Source of the DNA: Thioalkalivibrio sp. | GTDB taxonomy: Bacteria; Pseudomonadota; Gammaproteobacteria; Ectothiorhodospirales; Ectothiorhodospiraceae | Length of the DNA stretch: 14,104 nt | Assembly: GCA_003555285.1 (NCBI GenBank) | Contig: PWGH01000142.1 | Coordinates: 1-14,104, forward strand | Direction of reading: 5' to 3' | Shown: piece by piece, positions 1 to 7,800 of the stretch | Layout of the letters: each line of letters starts with the position of its first letter | How positions within the stretch are numbered: position 1 is the first letter of the stretch | Notes under the pieces: generated by a model | What the model was told of the DNA's origin: nothing | The model's database searches: none | What the model saw: the letters and a program-made list of their open reading frames with translations, nothing else | Program-made: the position numbers and the translations under genes

Positions 1-6
1 CGGAGA

Positions 7-114
7 AGTCGTGTGGGGTGCGCCCGGTCCGGACCGTAGATGGCCATGGATGGCCATCTCCGAGCGCTCATGGACGACTTGAGCGGGTCCGGAACGGGCA
101 CACCCCGCACGGCT
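7..114. repeat. Nested inverted repeat able to form a three-way junction
   Basis: Positions 11-35 are an imperfect inverted copy of 86-110 (22 of 25 positions match), and pairing continues outward to 7/114 with one G-T wobble. Inside these arms sit two smaller hairpins. The first is 38-59, a perfect 10-base inverted repeat (AGATGGCCAT / ATGGCCATCT) with GG at its centre. The second is 65-70 with 80-85 (CGCTCA / TGAGCG). The left arm also contains the 12-bp palindrome CGGTCCGGACCG at 25-36. Folded, this is one long stem closing on two hairpins. It lies beyond the 3' end of the DUF4124 gene, outside any convincing gene. It could be a small mobile repeat of the MITE or REP type, a structured RNA, or a termination structure. 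No transposase and no clear target-site duplication are visible, so its identity is unknown; only the inverted repeats are certain. Confidence 0.6.
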
Positions 115-158
115 CGGGCACGGCACCAAGCGTGGATCGGCGCTTCGGGGAGGGCCTT

Positions 159-184
159 GGTGGGCCCGCTGCGCTTGGCCCACC
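159..184. repeat. GGTGGGCC...GGCCCACC hairpin, likely dispersed repeat
   Basis: A perfect 8-bp stem, GGTGGGCC (159-166) with GGCCCACC (177-184), encloses a 10-nt loop and is followed by CTACGG. The pattern GGTGGGC, loop, GCCCACCCTACG resembles a dispersed intergenic hairpin that I recall from several gammaproteobacterial genomes. That link is from memory and not tested here. It lies about 70 nt beyond the stop codon of the DUF4124 gene, so read on the minus strand it could help end that transcript, although no T-run follows on that side. Confidence 0.5.
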
Positions 185-256
185 CTACGGGGGGCCGGAT
201 TGGGCGCACGTCGTCCGGCTTGGGCACCGCGCCGGATGGGAGATGGTGGGCGGGCG

Positions 257-925
257 TCAGCGGGGGCCGAGGGGGGTGGGGCCGGGTCGTACCAGGTGCT
301 GGTAGTCTTCGATCTCTTGTTCGGCATGGGCTTCGATTTCGGTGATGATCGCGCGCTGGCTGGCCTGATGCCGGCGTTCCCGCTCGATGCGCTGGTCCAG
401 ATCGGCCAGTTCCGCGCGGTAGCGTTCCCGATTGCGACTGTCGTCCCCGAGTGCGGCGAGTTGTGCGGCAATTCGGTCATGATCGCGTTGCAGGGTGTGT
501 TCCTGACGCTCGCTGAGCAGCAGTCGGTTGGCGACATCCCCGACCCGCCGGTCACGCATCGCGATGATCTCGTCGACATTGGCGTAGATCTGGTGCAGTT
601 GCCAGGTGCGGGCTGCCGTGGCGGCCTGTGCGGCCAACTCGCGCGCTTGTTCCTCCTCCCGCTGCCGGATTTTTTCACGTTCCGCTTCGAGCGCAGCCGC
701 CTCCAGTGCCCGCTCCTGCTCCGTCAGCGGTGCCCGGAGAACCTCGCGCTCGTGTCCGCGGTGATCCAGGATCCGGCGTTCCCGGTCGGCGACCGTCGGA
801 GGCGGTGTGGAGGAATAATGCGCGGTGCCGGCATCGTCGATCCAGTGGTAGATCTGGGCCTGCAACACCGGCGCGGAAAAAAGGAATGGCAGCAGCACCG
901 CTGCATTGCGTATCGTCGCCCCCAT
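257..925 (-). CDS. DUF4124 domain protein, secreted, coiled-coil tail
   Basis: The 222-residue product begins with a signal peptide: a short basic start (MGATIRN), a hydrophobic stretch, then a likely cut after VLQA. Directly after it comes a DUF4124 motif, IYHWIDDAGTAHYSSTPPP, around residues 24-42. This small W-x-D-x-x-G-x-x-H-Y-S domain is common at the N-terminus of proteobacterial envelope proteins of unknown role. The rest, from about residue 60 to 215, is rich in Glu, Arg, Gln and Ala and should form long coiled coils. The protein is therefore expected in the periplasm, perhaps as a structural or binding partner; no enzyme motif is visible. I chose ATG at 925 because it gives a compact signal peptide; a GTG at 931 in the same frame is possible. 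The start overlaps the start of the divergent permease gene. Precise function unknown. Confidence 0.8.
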   Translation of the reverse strand: MGATIRNAAVLLPFLFSAPVLQAQIYHWIDDAGTAHYSSTPPPTVADRERRILDHRGHEREVLRAPLTEQERALEAAALEAEREKIRQREEEQARELAAQAATAARTWQLHQIYANVDEIIAMRDRRVGDVANRLLLSERQEHTLQRDHDRIAAQLAALGDDSRNRERYRAELADLDQRIERERRHQASQRAIITEIEAHAEQEIEDYQHLVRPGPTPLGPR

Positions 926-1685
926 GTCCACGCTCGATCACCTCGCCCTGCTACTGATTGCCCTTGTCGCCAATGCACTATCGGCGGTCGCAGGCGGTGG
1001 TGCCGGGCTGTTGCAGCTACCGGCGCTGATCTTCCTCGGCCTGCCCTTCCCCGTCGCGCTGGCCACCCACAAGATCGCCTCGGTCGCACTGGGTGCCGGG
1101 GCCAGCCTGCGCCACCTCAAGGAGAGCACATTTGAGGGAAGACGGCTAGTCTTGATCCTGGCGACCGGCCTGCCCGGGGTCCTGCTCGGCGCCGCGCTGG
1201 TCCTGGAGATTCCGCCGCGCGCCGGCGAGATCGCGCTCGGGCTGCTGACCATCGGGCTCGGCTGGTACTCGTGGCGCCGACCGCAGCTGGGTCAGACCGC
1301 GGTGATCGTGCGCAGCAGTCTGGGCCGCGCGCTGACCGGTGGCCTCGGGCTGTTCCTGATCGGCGTTCTGAACGGGTCGCTGACTTCCGGCACCGGATTG
1401 ATGGTCACACTCTGGCTGGTCCGCTGGTACGGGCTGTCCTATACCCGTGCGGTGGCTTACACGATGGTGTTGGTCGGGTTGTTCTGGAACGGCACCGGCG
1501 CGCTGGTCCTGGGTACGCTGGGCGAGGTGCGTTGGGATTGGTTGCCGGCGCTGGTGCTGGGCAGCTTTGTCGGTGGCTACCTCGGTGCGAGCCTGGCCCA
1601 CCGCTACGGCAACCGACTGGTCAAGCGAGTCTTCGAAACCGTCACCGTGGCCACCGGCCTCGCGCTGCTGCTTCCCTGGCCGTAG
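924..1685 (+). CDS. Sulfite exporter TauE/SafE (TSUP) family permease
   Basis: This is a 253-residue integral membrane protein with about eight hydrophobic segments. It opens with the family's signature N-terminal helix ending in a glycine-rich turn (SAVAGGGAGLLQLPAL, about residues 20-35), followed by ATHKIASVALGAGASLRH. The second half repeats the fold, with the SLTSGTGLMVTLWLV stretch in the position of the second glycine-rich motif. TSUP proteins move sulfur-containing or organic anions such as sulfite, sulfoacetate or taurine-derived products across the inner membrane. The substrate cannot be read from the sequence, and no sulfur-metabolism gene lies beside it. ATG at 924 is preferred over TTG at 906 because the first helix then starts about eight residues in. 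No clear ribosome-binding site precedes it. The gene ends with tandem stops TAG TAA. It diverges from the DUF4124 gene and converges on the sucrose gene. Confidence 0.85.
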   Translation: MSTLDHLALLLIALVANALSAVAGGGAGLLQLPALIFLGLPFPVALATHKIASVALGAGASLRHLKESTFEGRRLVLILATGLPGVLLGAALVLEIPPRAGEIALGLLTIGLGWYSWRRPQLGQTAVIVRSSLGRALTGGLGLFLIGVLNGSLTSGTGLMVTLWLVRWYGLSYTRAVAYTMVLVGLFWNGTGALVLGTLGEVRWDWLPALVLGSFVGGYLGASLAHRYGNRLVKRVFETVTVATGLALLLPWP

Positions 1686-1740
1686 TAACCGCGAAGGAGG
1701 GCCAGCGAGGAACCCCCGAGCGGAGCTGCGCGGTCGCGCC

Positions 1741-1810
1741 TGCCCAGGTGAGTCTGCCCAGGTGAGTCTGCCCAGGTGAGTCTGCCCAGGTGAGTCTGCC
1801 CGGGTGAGTC
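1741..1810. repeat. Tandem array of a 14-bp repeat, five copies
   Basis: The unit TGCCCAGGTGAGTC occurs four times identically (1741-1796) and a fifth time with one A-to-G change (1797-1810). A degraded sixth copy (9 of 14 matches) may follow at 1811-1824. The array lies in the 223-bp gap between the permease and sucrose genes, which converge, so it is in the 3' region of both. Fourteen is not a multiple of three, so the array stays open in several frames and creates spurious ORFs. There are no spacers, which excludes CRISPR. Near-perfect copies suggest recent slippage expansion. Confidence 0.95.
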
Positions 1811-1908
1811 TGCGCGGCTGGATCCATCCGGACACGACGCCTGGGCGGTCACCGGCCACGCAGCCGATGGATGGCGTGTCCTTCCGAGGCTTAGGTGGGA
1901 TTCGCCGT

Positions 1909-4125
1909 TCATTCCGGCGCGGAGATCTCCGGCACGCGCTCGGCTTCGGCCACCGCTGTCTTCGGGACGTCGCAGCGGCCCAGGAAGTCGAAGTAGTCCA
2001 CGGCCTCCAGAATGCCGCGGGCGTGGGTGGCCCGGGCGAAATAGATGCGATCGAAGCCACGCAGCTTCTCCAATTCCGGCTGGTGATTGCCCACCACCAC
2101 GCCGAGCAGACGCCCGCGCAGCATGTCCTCGTCGTTGCCCGAGTCGCCGGCCACCAGCATGTGCTCCAACGGAATGCCCCACTTGTCCGCGAGATAGCGA
2201 ACCGCCAGACCCTTCGAGGCCCGCACCGGCAACAGGTCCAGGTAATGGTCGTGGGAATACACCACACGGGCGTGCAGATCCGCCTGGTACAGCAGACGCT
2301 CCACCGTGGGGGCGCCGGCGAAGAGCGCCGGGTCGGCGAAAAAGCTCAGCTTGAATCGGCCCTGATTCGCCTCGGGCTGGAGCGTCAGTCCCGGCTGCTC
2401 CTGTAGCAGCAACTCGCGCAGCCGCTCCGGCTCCCAGCGATGGCTGATGTGCCGGGCCCAGCCCTTGTCCGGCGTCGCATCGGCTCCGTAGTGGATTTCC
2501 GAGCCGACCGAGGTGATCCAGACATCGGGTGCCGGCACGCCCTTCTCGGCCAGCGCCGCCTGCGCCGCATCCAGGCGCCAGCCGGTCGCGACACCGAAGG
2601 CCACCTGGCTGCGTTGGCGCCGCAGCCAGGCGAGGAAGGCCTTCAGCGCCGCGGGGTTGCCGAGCAAGGTGTTGTCGATGTCCGCGATCACCGCCCGATC
2701 CACCTCCGCCAGGCGCCCGGAGACGACGCGCTGCTCGCGCCGGTCACGCTGGACCTCCCGACCCAACTCCTTGATGAGGCGAACATACTTGGCCGCATGC
2801 CCGGACCAGGAGTAGTACTCGCGCACGCCCTTCAGGCCGCGCTCGGAAAATCCCTTCCAGACTTCCCGATCGCCGAGCACCTGCTCGATCGCCGCGGCGA
2901 TGCCGGGCGGATCCAGCGGGTCGACCAACAGACCGTTGTGGCACCGGGAAATGATCTCCTCGGGACCGCCGTCGTTGGTCGCCACGATCGGCGCACCGCT
3001 GGCGGCGGCCTCGATCAGGGTGAGCCCGAAGGGTTCGGTCAGCGCGGGGTTCACGAAGACCCCGCGGCTGGAGGCGACCAGCCGGTACAGCTTGGGCACA
3101 TCATCGCTCTGGTGATGCTTGGGGTAAGCCACCTTGCCGTGGAGGTCAAAGCGATCGATCCGCAGCAACAGGTCGGTCAACACGTCCCGCGCGCCCTTTT
3201 CCAGCTCGGTGATATCCTCGCGATTGCCGGCGATGATCAACAGGTTGGCATGCTCCCGAAGCCATTCGCTGCCGGCATAGGCGTCGACCAGCGCACGGAT
3301 GTTCTTGCGTTCGTCGGCGCGCGACAAGGCCATAATCAGCGGCCGCTCGGGCCGCTCCAGGAAACGGGCGATCGTCGACCAGATCGGGGGCTTGCGCTGG
3401 CCGCGCCGCGGCGGATGAAAGCGCGACAGATCGGTTCCCGGTGGAATCACGACCATCCGCGAGCGGTGATAATTGTCGTAGCTCGCGTACTGGTCGTCGA
3501 TCTCCTGACGGGTACTGGCGATCACCCGGTGTGCATGCGCCAGTGCCTCTTCCTCGGCCTGAATGCGCCACGAGAGGTTGTAGCGGCTCTCGAGGTCCTT
3601 TTCCTTCATGCCGTTGGCGAGCAGGCGCTCGCGCTTGATGCGGCCGAGCGAATGGCCGGTCTGCAGCATCGGCACGCCGAGCAGGTTGGACAGCCGCGTA
3701 GCCACATAGCCGGCATCGGCATAGTGCCCGTGGATGCCGTCCGGTCGAATCCCGATGCGGCGGATGTGCGCCAGCGCATTGTCCGCGAAACAGTCCAGAT
3801 GCGGCCAGAGGCGTTCCTTGTGCAGGTAACGCCGCGGTCCGCAATCCAGACGCACGATTCGGGCGCCGTCGCCGAGATCCTCCTCGGGCTCGGCATAGTC
3901 CTTCGCGACCCGCGCATCCTCGACCCGCCGCGTCAGCAGATCGACCCGCCCGACCTCCGGGTGCCGGGCCAGGGCCCGGGTGAGTTCGACCACATACAGG
4001 GTCTGCCCGCCGGTATCGGCATCGCGGCCCAATTCCAGATTGTGTCCACGAATGAGGCCATGCACGCTCACCAGGACCAGATACAACCCCTCCCCCGCCC
4101 GTGCCTTGCTCTGGGTCTTCTTCAC
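1909..4125 (-). CDS. sps: Sucrose-phosphate synthase with C-terminal phosphatase domain
   Basis: This 738-residue enzyme joins UDP-glucose to fructose-6-phosphate to make sucrose-6-phosphate, and probably also removes the phosphate to give sucrose. Residues 14-455 are a GT-B, family-4 glycosyltransferase. Marks are SVHGLIRG at 20-27, DTGGQT at 37-42, TGHSLGRIKRE at 156-166, LSRADERKN at 267-275 and the donor-site stretch NPALTEPFGLTLIEA at 359-373. Residues 477-715 are a HAD-type sucrose-phosphatase domain with the catalytic DIDNT at 482-486, ATG at 513-515, SKG at 637-639 and GDSGNDEDM at 660-668. The phosphatase residues look intact, unlike the degenerate domain of some synthases. GTG at 4125 is chosen because GAGGAG lies 4 nt upstream; an upstream in-frame ATG at 4221 would add 32 residues with no family match and run into the palindrome at 4187-4216. 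Sucrose is a compatible solute in salt-tolerant bacteria, so a role in osmotic stress is inferred. No fructokinase or sucrose synthase gene is adjacent. Confidence 0.92.
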   Translation of the reverse strand: MKKTQSKARAGEGLYLVLVSVHGLIRGHNLELGRDADTGGQTLYVVELTRALARHPEVGRVDLLTRRVEDARVAKDYAEPEEDLGDGARIVRLDCGPRRYLHKERLWPHLDCFADNALAHIRRIGIRPDGIHGHYADAGYVATRLSNLLGVPMLQTGHSLGRIKRERLLANGMKEKDLESRYNLSWRIQAEEEALAHAHRVIASTRQEIDDQYASYDNYHRSRMVVIPPGTDLSRFHPPRRGQRKPPIWSTIARFLERPERPLIMALSRADERKNIRALVDAYAGSEWLREHANLLIIAGNREDITELEKGARDVLTDLLLRIDRFDLHGKVAYPKHHQSDDVPKLYRLVASSRGVFVNPALTEPFGLTLIEAAASGAPIVATNDGGPEEIISRCHNGLLVDPLDPPGIAAAIEQVLGDREVWKGFSERGLKGVREYYSWSGHAAKYVRLIKELGREVQRDRREQRVVSGRLAEVDRAVIADIDNTLLGNPAALKAFLAWLRRQRSQVAFGVATGWRLDAAQAALAEKGVPAPDVWITSVGSEIHYGADATPDKGWARHISHRWEPERLRELLLQEQPGLTLQPEANQGRFKLSFFADPALFAGAPTVERLLYQADLHARVVYSHDHYLDLLPVRASKGLAVRYLADKWGIPLEHMLVAGDSGNDEDMLRGRLLGVVVGNHQPELEKLRGFDRIYFARATHARGILEAVDYFDFLGRCDVPKTAVAEAERVPEISAPE

Positions 4126-4129
4126 GTTT

Positions 4130-4135
4130 CTCCTC
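4130..4135 (-). promoter_or_regulatory. Ribosome-binding site fixing the sps GTG start
   Basis: Read on the minus strand, GAGGAG is followed by AAAC and then GTG at 4125. This strong Shine-Dalgarno match supports the GTG start over the longer in-frame reading from 4221. Confidence 0.75.
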
Positions 4136-4186
4136 GCCGATTCGGTGGGATCAAAGCACCCCCTTGGATAGCGGGTAGACTGACCC

Positions 4187-4216
4187 CAGTCCCCTCGAAC
4201 GCGTTCGAGGGGACTG
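4187..4216. promoter_or_regulatory. Perfect 30-bp palindrome between sps and msrB
   Basis: CAGTCCCCTCGAACG (4187-4201) is followed directly by its exact reverse complement (4202-4216), with no spacer. It sits in the 223-bp gap between two divergent genes, about 60 bp upstream of the sps start and 130 bp upstream of the msrB start. It could be an operator for a dimeric regulator, a cruciform, or, if transcribed, a 5' leader hairpin. Because the flanking genes diverge it is not well placed to terminate either. A direct repeat, GCGATCCCG, occurs nearby at 4256-4264 and 4269-4277. I recognise no known regulator's site. Confidence 0.6.
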
Positions 4217-4348
4217 CCCATCGCCCAAGGATCGCGCTGCGGAATCCCGCTGGAGGCGATCCCGCGGCGCGATCCCGTAACCGGCTAACCATACACAACG
4301 GCGCGGCATGCAGCCAGCCGCAGCCTCCACCCGAGGAAGGAGCCCCAC

Positions 4349-4741
4349 ATGTCCCAGGACGACCATCCCTCCGATACCCAATGGAAGCAGACACTGACGC
4401 CGGAACAGGTTCGCATCGCCCAGGGGGGCACCGAGCCGGCCTTTACCGGGGCCTATCACGATCACAAGGCATCGGGCCGCTACCGGTGCGCGGCCTGCAA
4501 CACCGAGCTCTTCCGCTCGCAGGACAAGTTCGATTCGGGTTCGGGTTGGCCGAGCTACACCCGCCCCGCGACGGCCGAGGCCGTCGACGAACATCGCGAT
4601 ACCAGCCACGGCATGGTGCGCACCGAAGTCCGCTGCGGCCAGTGCGGCGCCCACCTGGGCCATGTGTTCCCCGACGGCCCGCCGCCCACCGGGCTGCGCT
4701 ATTGCATCAACTCCGCGATCCTGGCCTTCGAGCCCGACTAG
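4349..4741 (+). CDS. msrB: Peptide-methionine (R)-S-oxide reductase MsrB
   Basis: This 130-residue cytoplasmic repair enzyme reduces methionine-R-sulfoxide in proteins back to methionine. The whole length is one MsrB domain. The structural zinc site is CAAC (C47, C50) and CGQC (C96, C99). The catalytic cysteine is C119 in RYCINSAIL, and GWPSY at 66-70 lines the active site. Where many bacterial MsrBs carry a resolving cysteine (GCGWPS) this one has Ser65 (GSGWPS), exactly 54 residues before the catalytic cysteine. It probably belongs to the MsrB class regenerated without that cysteine. The start ATG has a strong GAGGAAGGAG site 6 nt upstream. It diverges from sps and ends 66 bp before the converging RND pump gene. 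No msrA is present. Confidence 0.96.
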   Translation: MSQDDHPSDTQWKQTLTPEQVRIAQGGTEPAFTGAYHDHKASGRYRCAACNTELFRSQDKFDSGSGWPSYTRPATAEAVDEHRDTSHGMVRTEVRCGQCGAHLGHVFPDGPPPTGLRYCINSAILAFEPD

Positions 4742-4749
4742 CGGCCACG

Positions 4750-4778
4750 CCCGCGCCGGGCCGTCGATCCGGCGCGGG
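4750..4778. terminator. GC-rich hairpin between msrB and the RND pump gene
   Basis: CCCGCGCCGG (4750-4759) pairs perfectly with CCGGCGCGGG (4769-4778) around a 9-nt loop. It starts 9 nt after the msrB stop and ends 29 nt before the pump gene's stop, a position suited to a shared two-way terminator. No T-run follows on either strand, so it is not a classic intrinsic terminator. Confidence 0.45.
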
Positions 4779-4807
4779 GGAAGCGTCAGGCGAAACCGTC
4801 TCAGCCC

Positions 4808-7800
4808 CTAGGCCGCACCGCCTTCACGAGCACGGTCGACGTCCTCGATGCCCTGATCCAGGCCTGCGATACGCCGGCTCGTGGCCTGCGGCGACTCGGT
4901 CCCGCGCGCCAGCAGACCATAGGCCGCGGGAATCACGAACAACGTGAAGGCGGTGGCGAACAGCACGCCGGAAAACACCGCGACCCCGATCACGAAACGG
5001 GTCTCCGCCCCGGGTCCGGTGGCCAGAATCAGCGGCAGCGCGCCGGCCACGGTGGTCAACGCGGTCATCAGCACCGGGCGCAGGCGCATGCCCGCCGCCT
5101 CGATGATCGCCTCGTTGAACGCGCGTCCGTGGTCGCGCAGCTGGTTCGCGAATTCGACGATCAGGATGCCGTTCTTCGCCGCCAGCCCGATCAGCATCAC
5201 CATGCCGATCTGGCTGTAGATGTTCAGTGTCTGCCCGGTCAGGTACAGCCCCAACAGCGCGCCGGTGACCGCCAGCGGCACGGTCAGCATGATCACGAAA
5301 GGGTGCACGAAGCTCTCGAACTGCGCCGCGAGCACCAGATACACCACCAGCAGCGCCAACACGAAGATGAACAGCACTGCCTGCGCGCCGTCGCGCAGAT
5401 CCAGCGATTCGCCCTTGTATTCGATCCGGGCCTCGGGCGGCAGGACCTCGGCGGCTGCGGCGTCCAGCGCATTCAGCGCCTCGCCCAGCGTATAGCCGTC
5501 CACCAACGCGGCACTCAGCGTCACGGCCCGCGCCCGGTTGTAGCGCTCGAGCGAACCGGCCCCGGCGACCTCGTCGTAGGTCACCAGGCTGGACAGGGGG
5601 ATCAGCGAGCCGCTGGTATCGGAACGCACGTACAGGTTCGCGATGTCGCCGGGCGTGCGGCGCTGATCCGAACGCCCCTCGATGATCACGTCGTATTCCT
5701 CGCCGCGATCGATGTAGGTGGTCACGTTGCGCCCGCCCAGCATCACGTCCAGCGTTCGGCCGATGGTGCTCAGCGAGACCCCGAGATCGGCGGCGCGATC
5801 GCGGTCGACCTGGATCGACACCTGCGGCTGCGTCGGCTTGTAGTCGAGATCCAGGCGCGTGAGCCCCGGGATCGATTCGGCCCGCTCGAGCAGCGCCTGC
5901 CCCCAGCGCTCGAGTTCGGCATAGTCCGGACCGGTGATCGCCAGCTGCACCGGCGGGCCGCTGCGTCCGCCCGACAGGCCCTGGCGCATCACCGCATTGG
6001 CGCGGATGCCGGGCATCTCGCCGAGCGTGCGGTTGACCTCGGCCATCACCTCGTTCGCCGAGCGTTCCCGGTCGTTCCAGTGCTCGAGGATGGTGATGAC
6101 AAAACCGTTGTTGACCACCTCGGCATTGCCGAAGGAGCGCGGGGTGCGCACCAGGATCCGACGCATGTCGCCGCCGTCTTCGGTCATCGGCAGCATGCGC
6201 CGCTCGACCTCGGCCATCTGTTCGCGCATGTACTCGAAGCTCGCACCTTCCGGCCCCTGCACCAGCACGAAGAAGGCGCCCCGGTCCTCGCGCGGGGCGA
6301 ATTCCTCGGGAATCTCGCTGAACAGCCACCAGCCCCCCGCAAGCGTCAACAGCAGGATCGGGACCACACCCCAGGAATACGGCAGGCTGCGCTGCAGCAG
6401 CCGCGTGTAGCCGTGTTCCAGGCCGGCAAAGCCGCGGCCGATGATCCGCGCCAGGCCCTTCTCATCGTCGCCCTTGTGCATCAGGCGTCCCGCGAGCACC
6501 GGCGCCAGCGTCAGCGCGACGATGCTCGAGAACACCACCGCAATCGCGATCGCCAGCGCGAATTCAGTGAACAGCCGCCCAACGGTGCCGCTCAAAAAGG
6601 CCAGCGGCACGAAGACCGCGACCAGCACCGAGGTCGTCGCGACGATGGCAAAGCCGACCTGGCGCGCGCCGCGGTAGGCCGCGAGCACCCCGGGTTCGCC
6701 GCGCTCGATCCGGCGATGGATGTTCTCCAGCATCACGATCGCATCGTCGACCACCAGCCCGATCGCGAGCACCAGCGCGAGCAGCGTCAGCAGGTTCACC
6801 GAGAACCCGAGCAGGTTGATCCCGATGAACGCCGCGGTGATCGCCACCGGCACGGTGACGGCCGGAATCAGCGTCGCCCGCCAGCTGCCAAGAAACAGGA
6901 AGATCACCAGCACCACCGCGCCGGTCGCGACCCCGAGGGTGATGTAGACCTCGCGGATCGCGCCCTCGATGAAGACCGAGCGGTCGTAGGTCACCACCAG
7001 CGAGGTGCCCTCCGGCAACTGGCCCTGGAGGTCCTGCGCGACCTGCCTGGCGCCCCTGGCGACATCGAGCACGTTGGCGTTGGCCTGGCGGATGATGCCG
7101 AGCCCGACCATGTCGTCGCCGTTGCCGCGGAACTCGGTGCGTTCGGAGTCCGAACCCACCATGACTTCGGCGACCTCGCCCAGGCGCACCAGGTGGGTGT
7201 TGTCGGCGCGCCGGATCACCAGGCCGGCAAAGTCCTCGGCGCTGCGGTAGGACCGGTCCACCCGCACCTTGAATTCGCGATCCTGGGAGTCGATGCGCCC
7301 GGCCGGCAGCTCGACATTCTCCCGACGCAGGGCCTCCTCGATGTCGACGACGGTCAGGTTGCGCGCCGCCAGCGCCTCGCGATCGACCCAGATCCGCATC
7401 GCATAGCGCTTGCCTCCGCCCACGCGCACCAGCGCGACGCCGTCGACCACCGACAGGCGATCGACCAGATAACGGCGCGCATAATCCGCCAGTTCCAGGT
7501 CGTTCAGCGTGGTGCTGGACAGGTTCATCCACAGCACCGGGTCCGCGTCGGCATCGGCCTTGGTGACCTGCGGCGCGTCGACCTCGTCGGGCAGGAAGCG
7601 CACCACGCGGGAGACGGCCTCGCGGATGTCGTTCGCGGCGGCATCGATGTCGCGGTTCAGGTTGAACTCGACGGTGATCGACGAACGCCCGTCCCGGCTC
7701 GACGACTGGATGTAGCGGATGCCCTCGATGCCGGCGATGCGGTCCTCGAGGCGCTGGGTCACCTCGCGTTCGATGATCTCGGCATTGGCCCCCGGATAGC

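Noticed and set aside
18..345. Two short open frames at the left edge (95 and 101 codons)
   Set aside because: They are overlapping Arg/Gly/Pro-rich products across the inverted repeats, without a ribosome-binding site or family resemblance.
1741..1810. CRISPR array
   Set aside because: Units are 14 bp, contiguous and without spacers, and no cas gene is present.
1146..2267. A 373-codon minus-strand frame spanning the permease, the tandem repeat and the end of sps
   Set aside because: It exists because the 14-bp array has no stop in any minus-strand frame and because it is antisense to, or out of frame with, real genes.
4126..4221. Longer sps product starting at ATG 4221
   Set aside because: The extra 32 residues have no family match, would run through the palindrome, and the start lacks a ribosome-binding site, whereas GTG 4125 has GAGGAG at good spacing.
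2440..4947. An 835-codon plus-strand open frame across sps, the intergenic palindrome and msrB
   Set aside because: It lies antisense to sps and out of frame over msrB, has no recognisable domain, and is explained by codon bias of the real genes.
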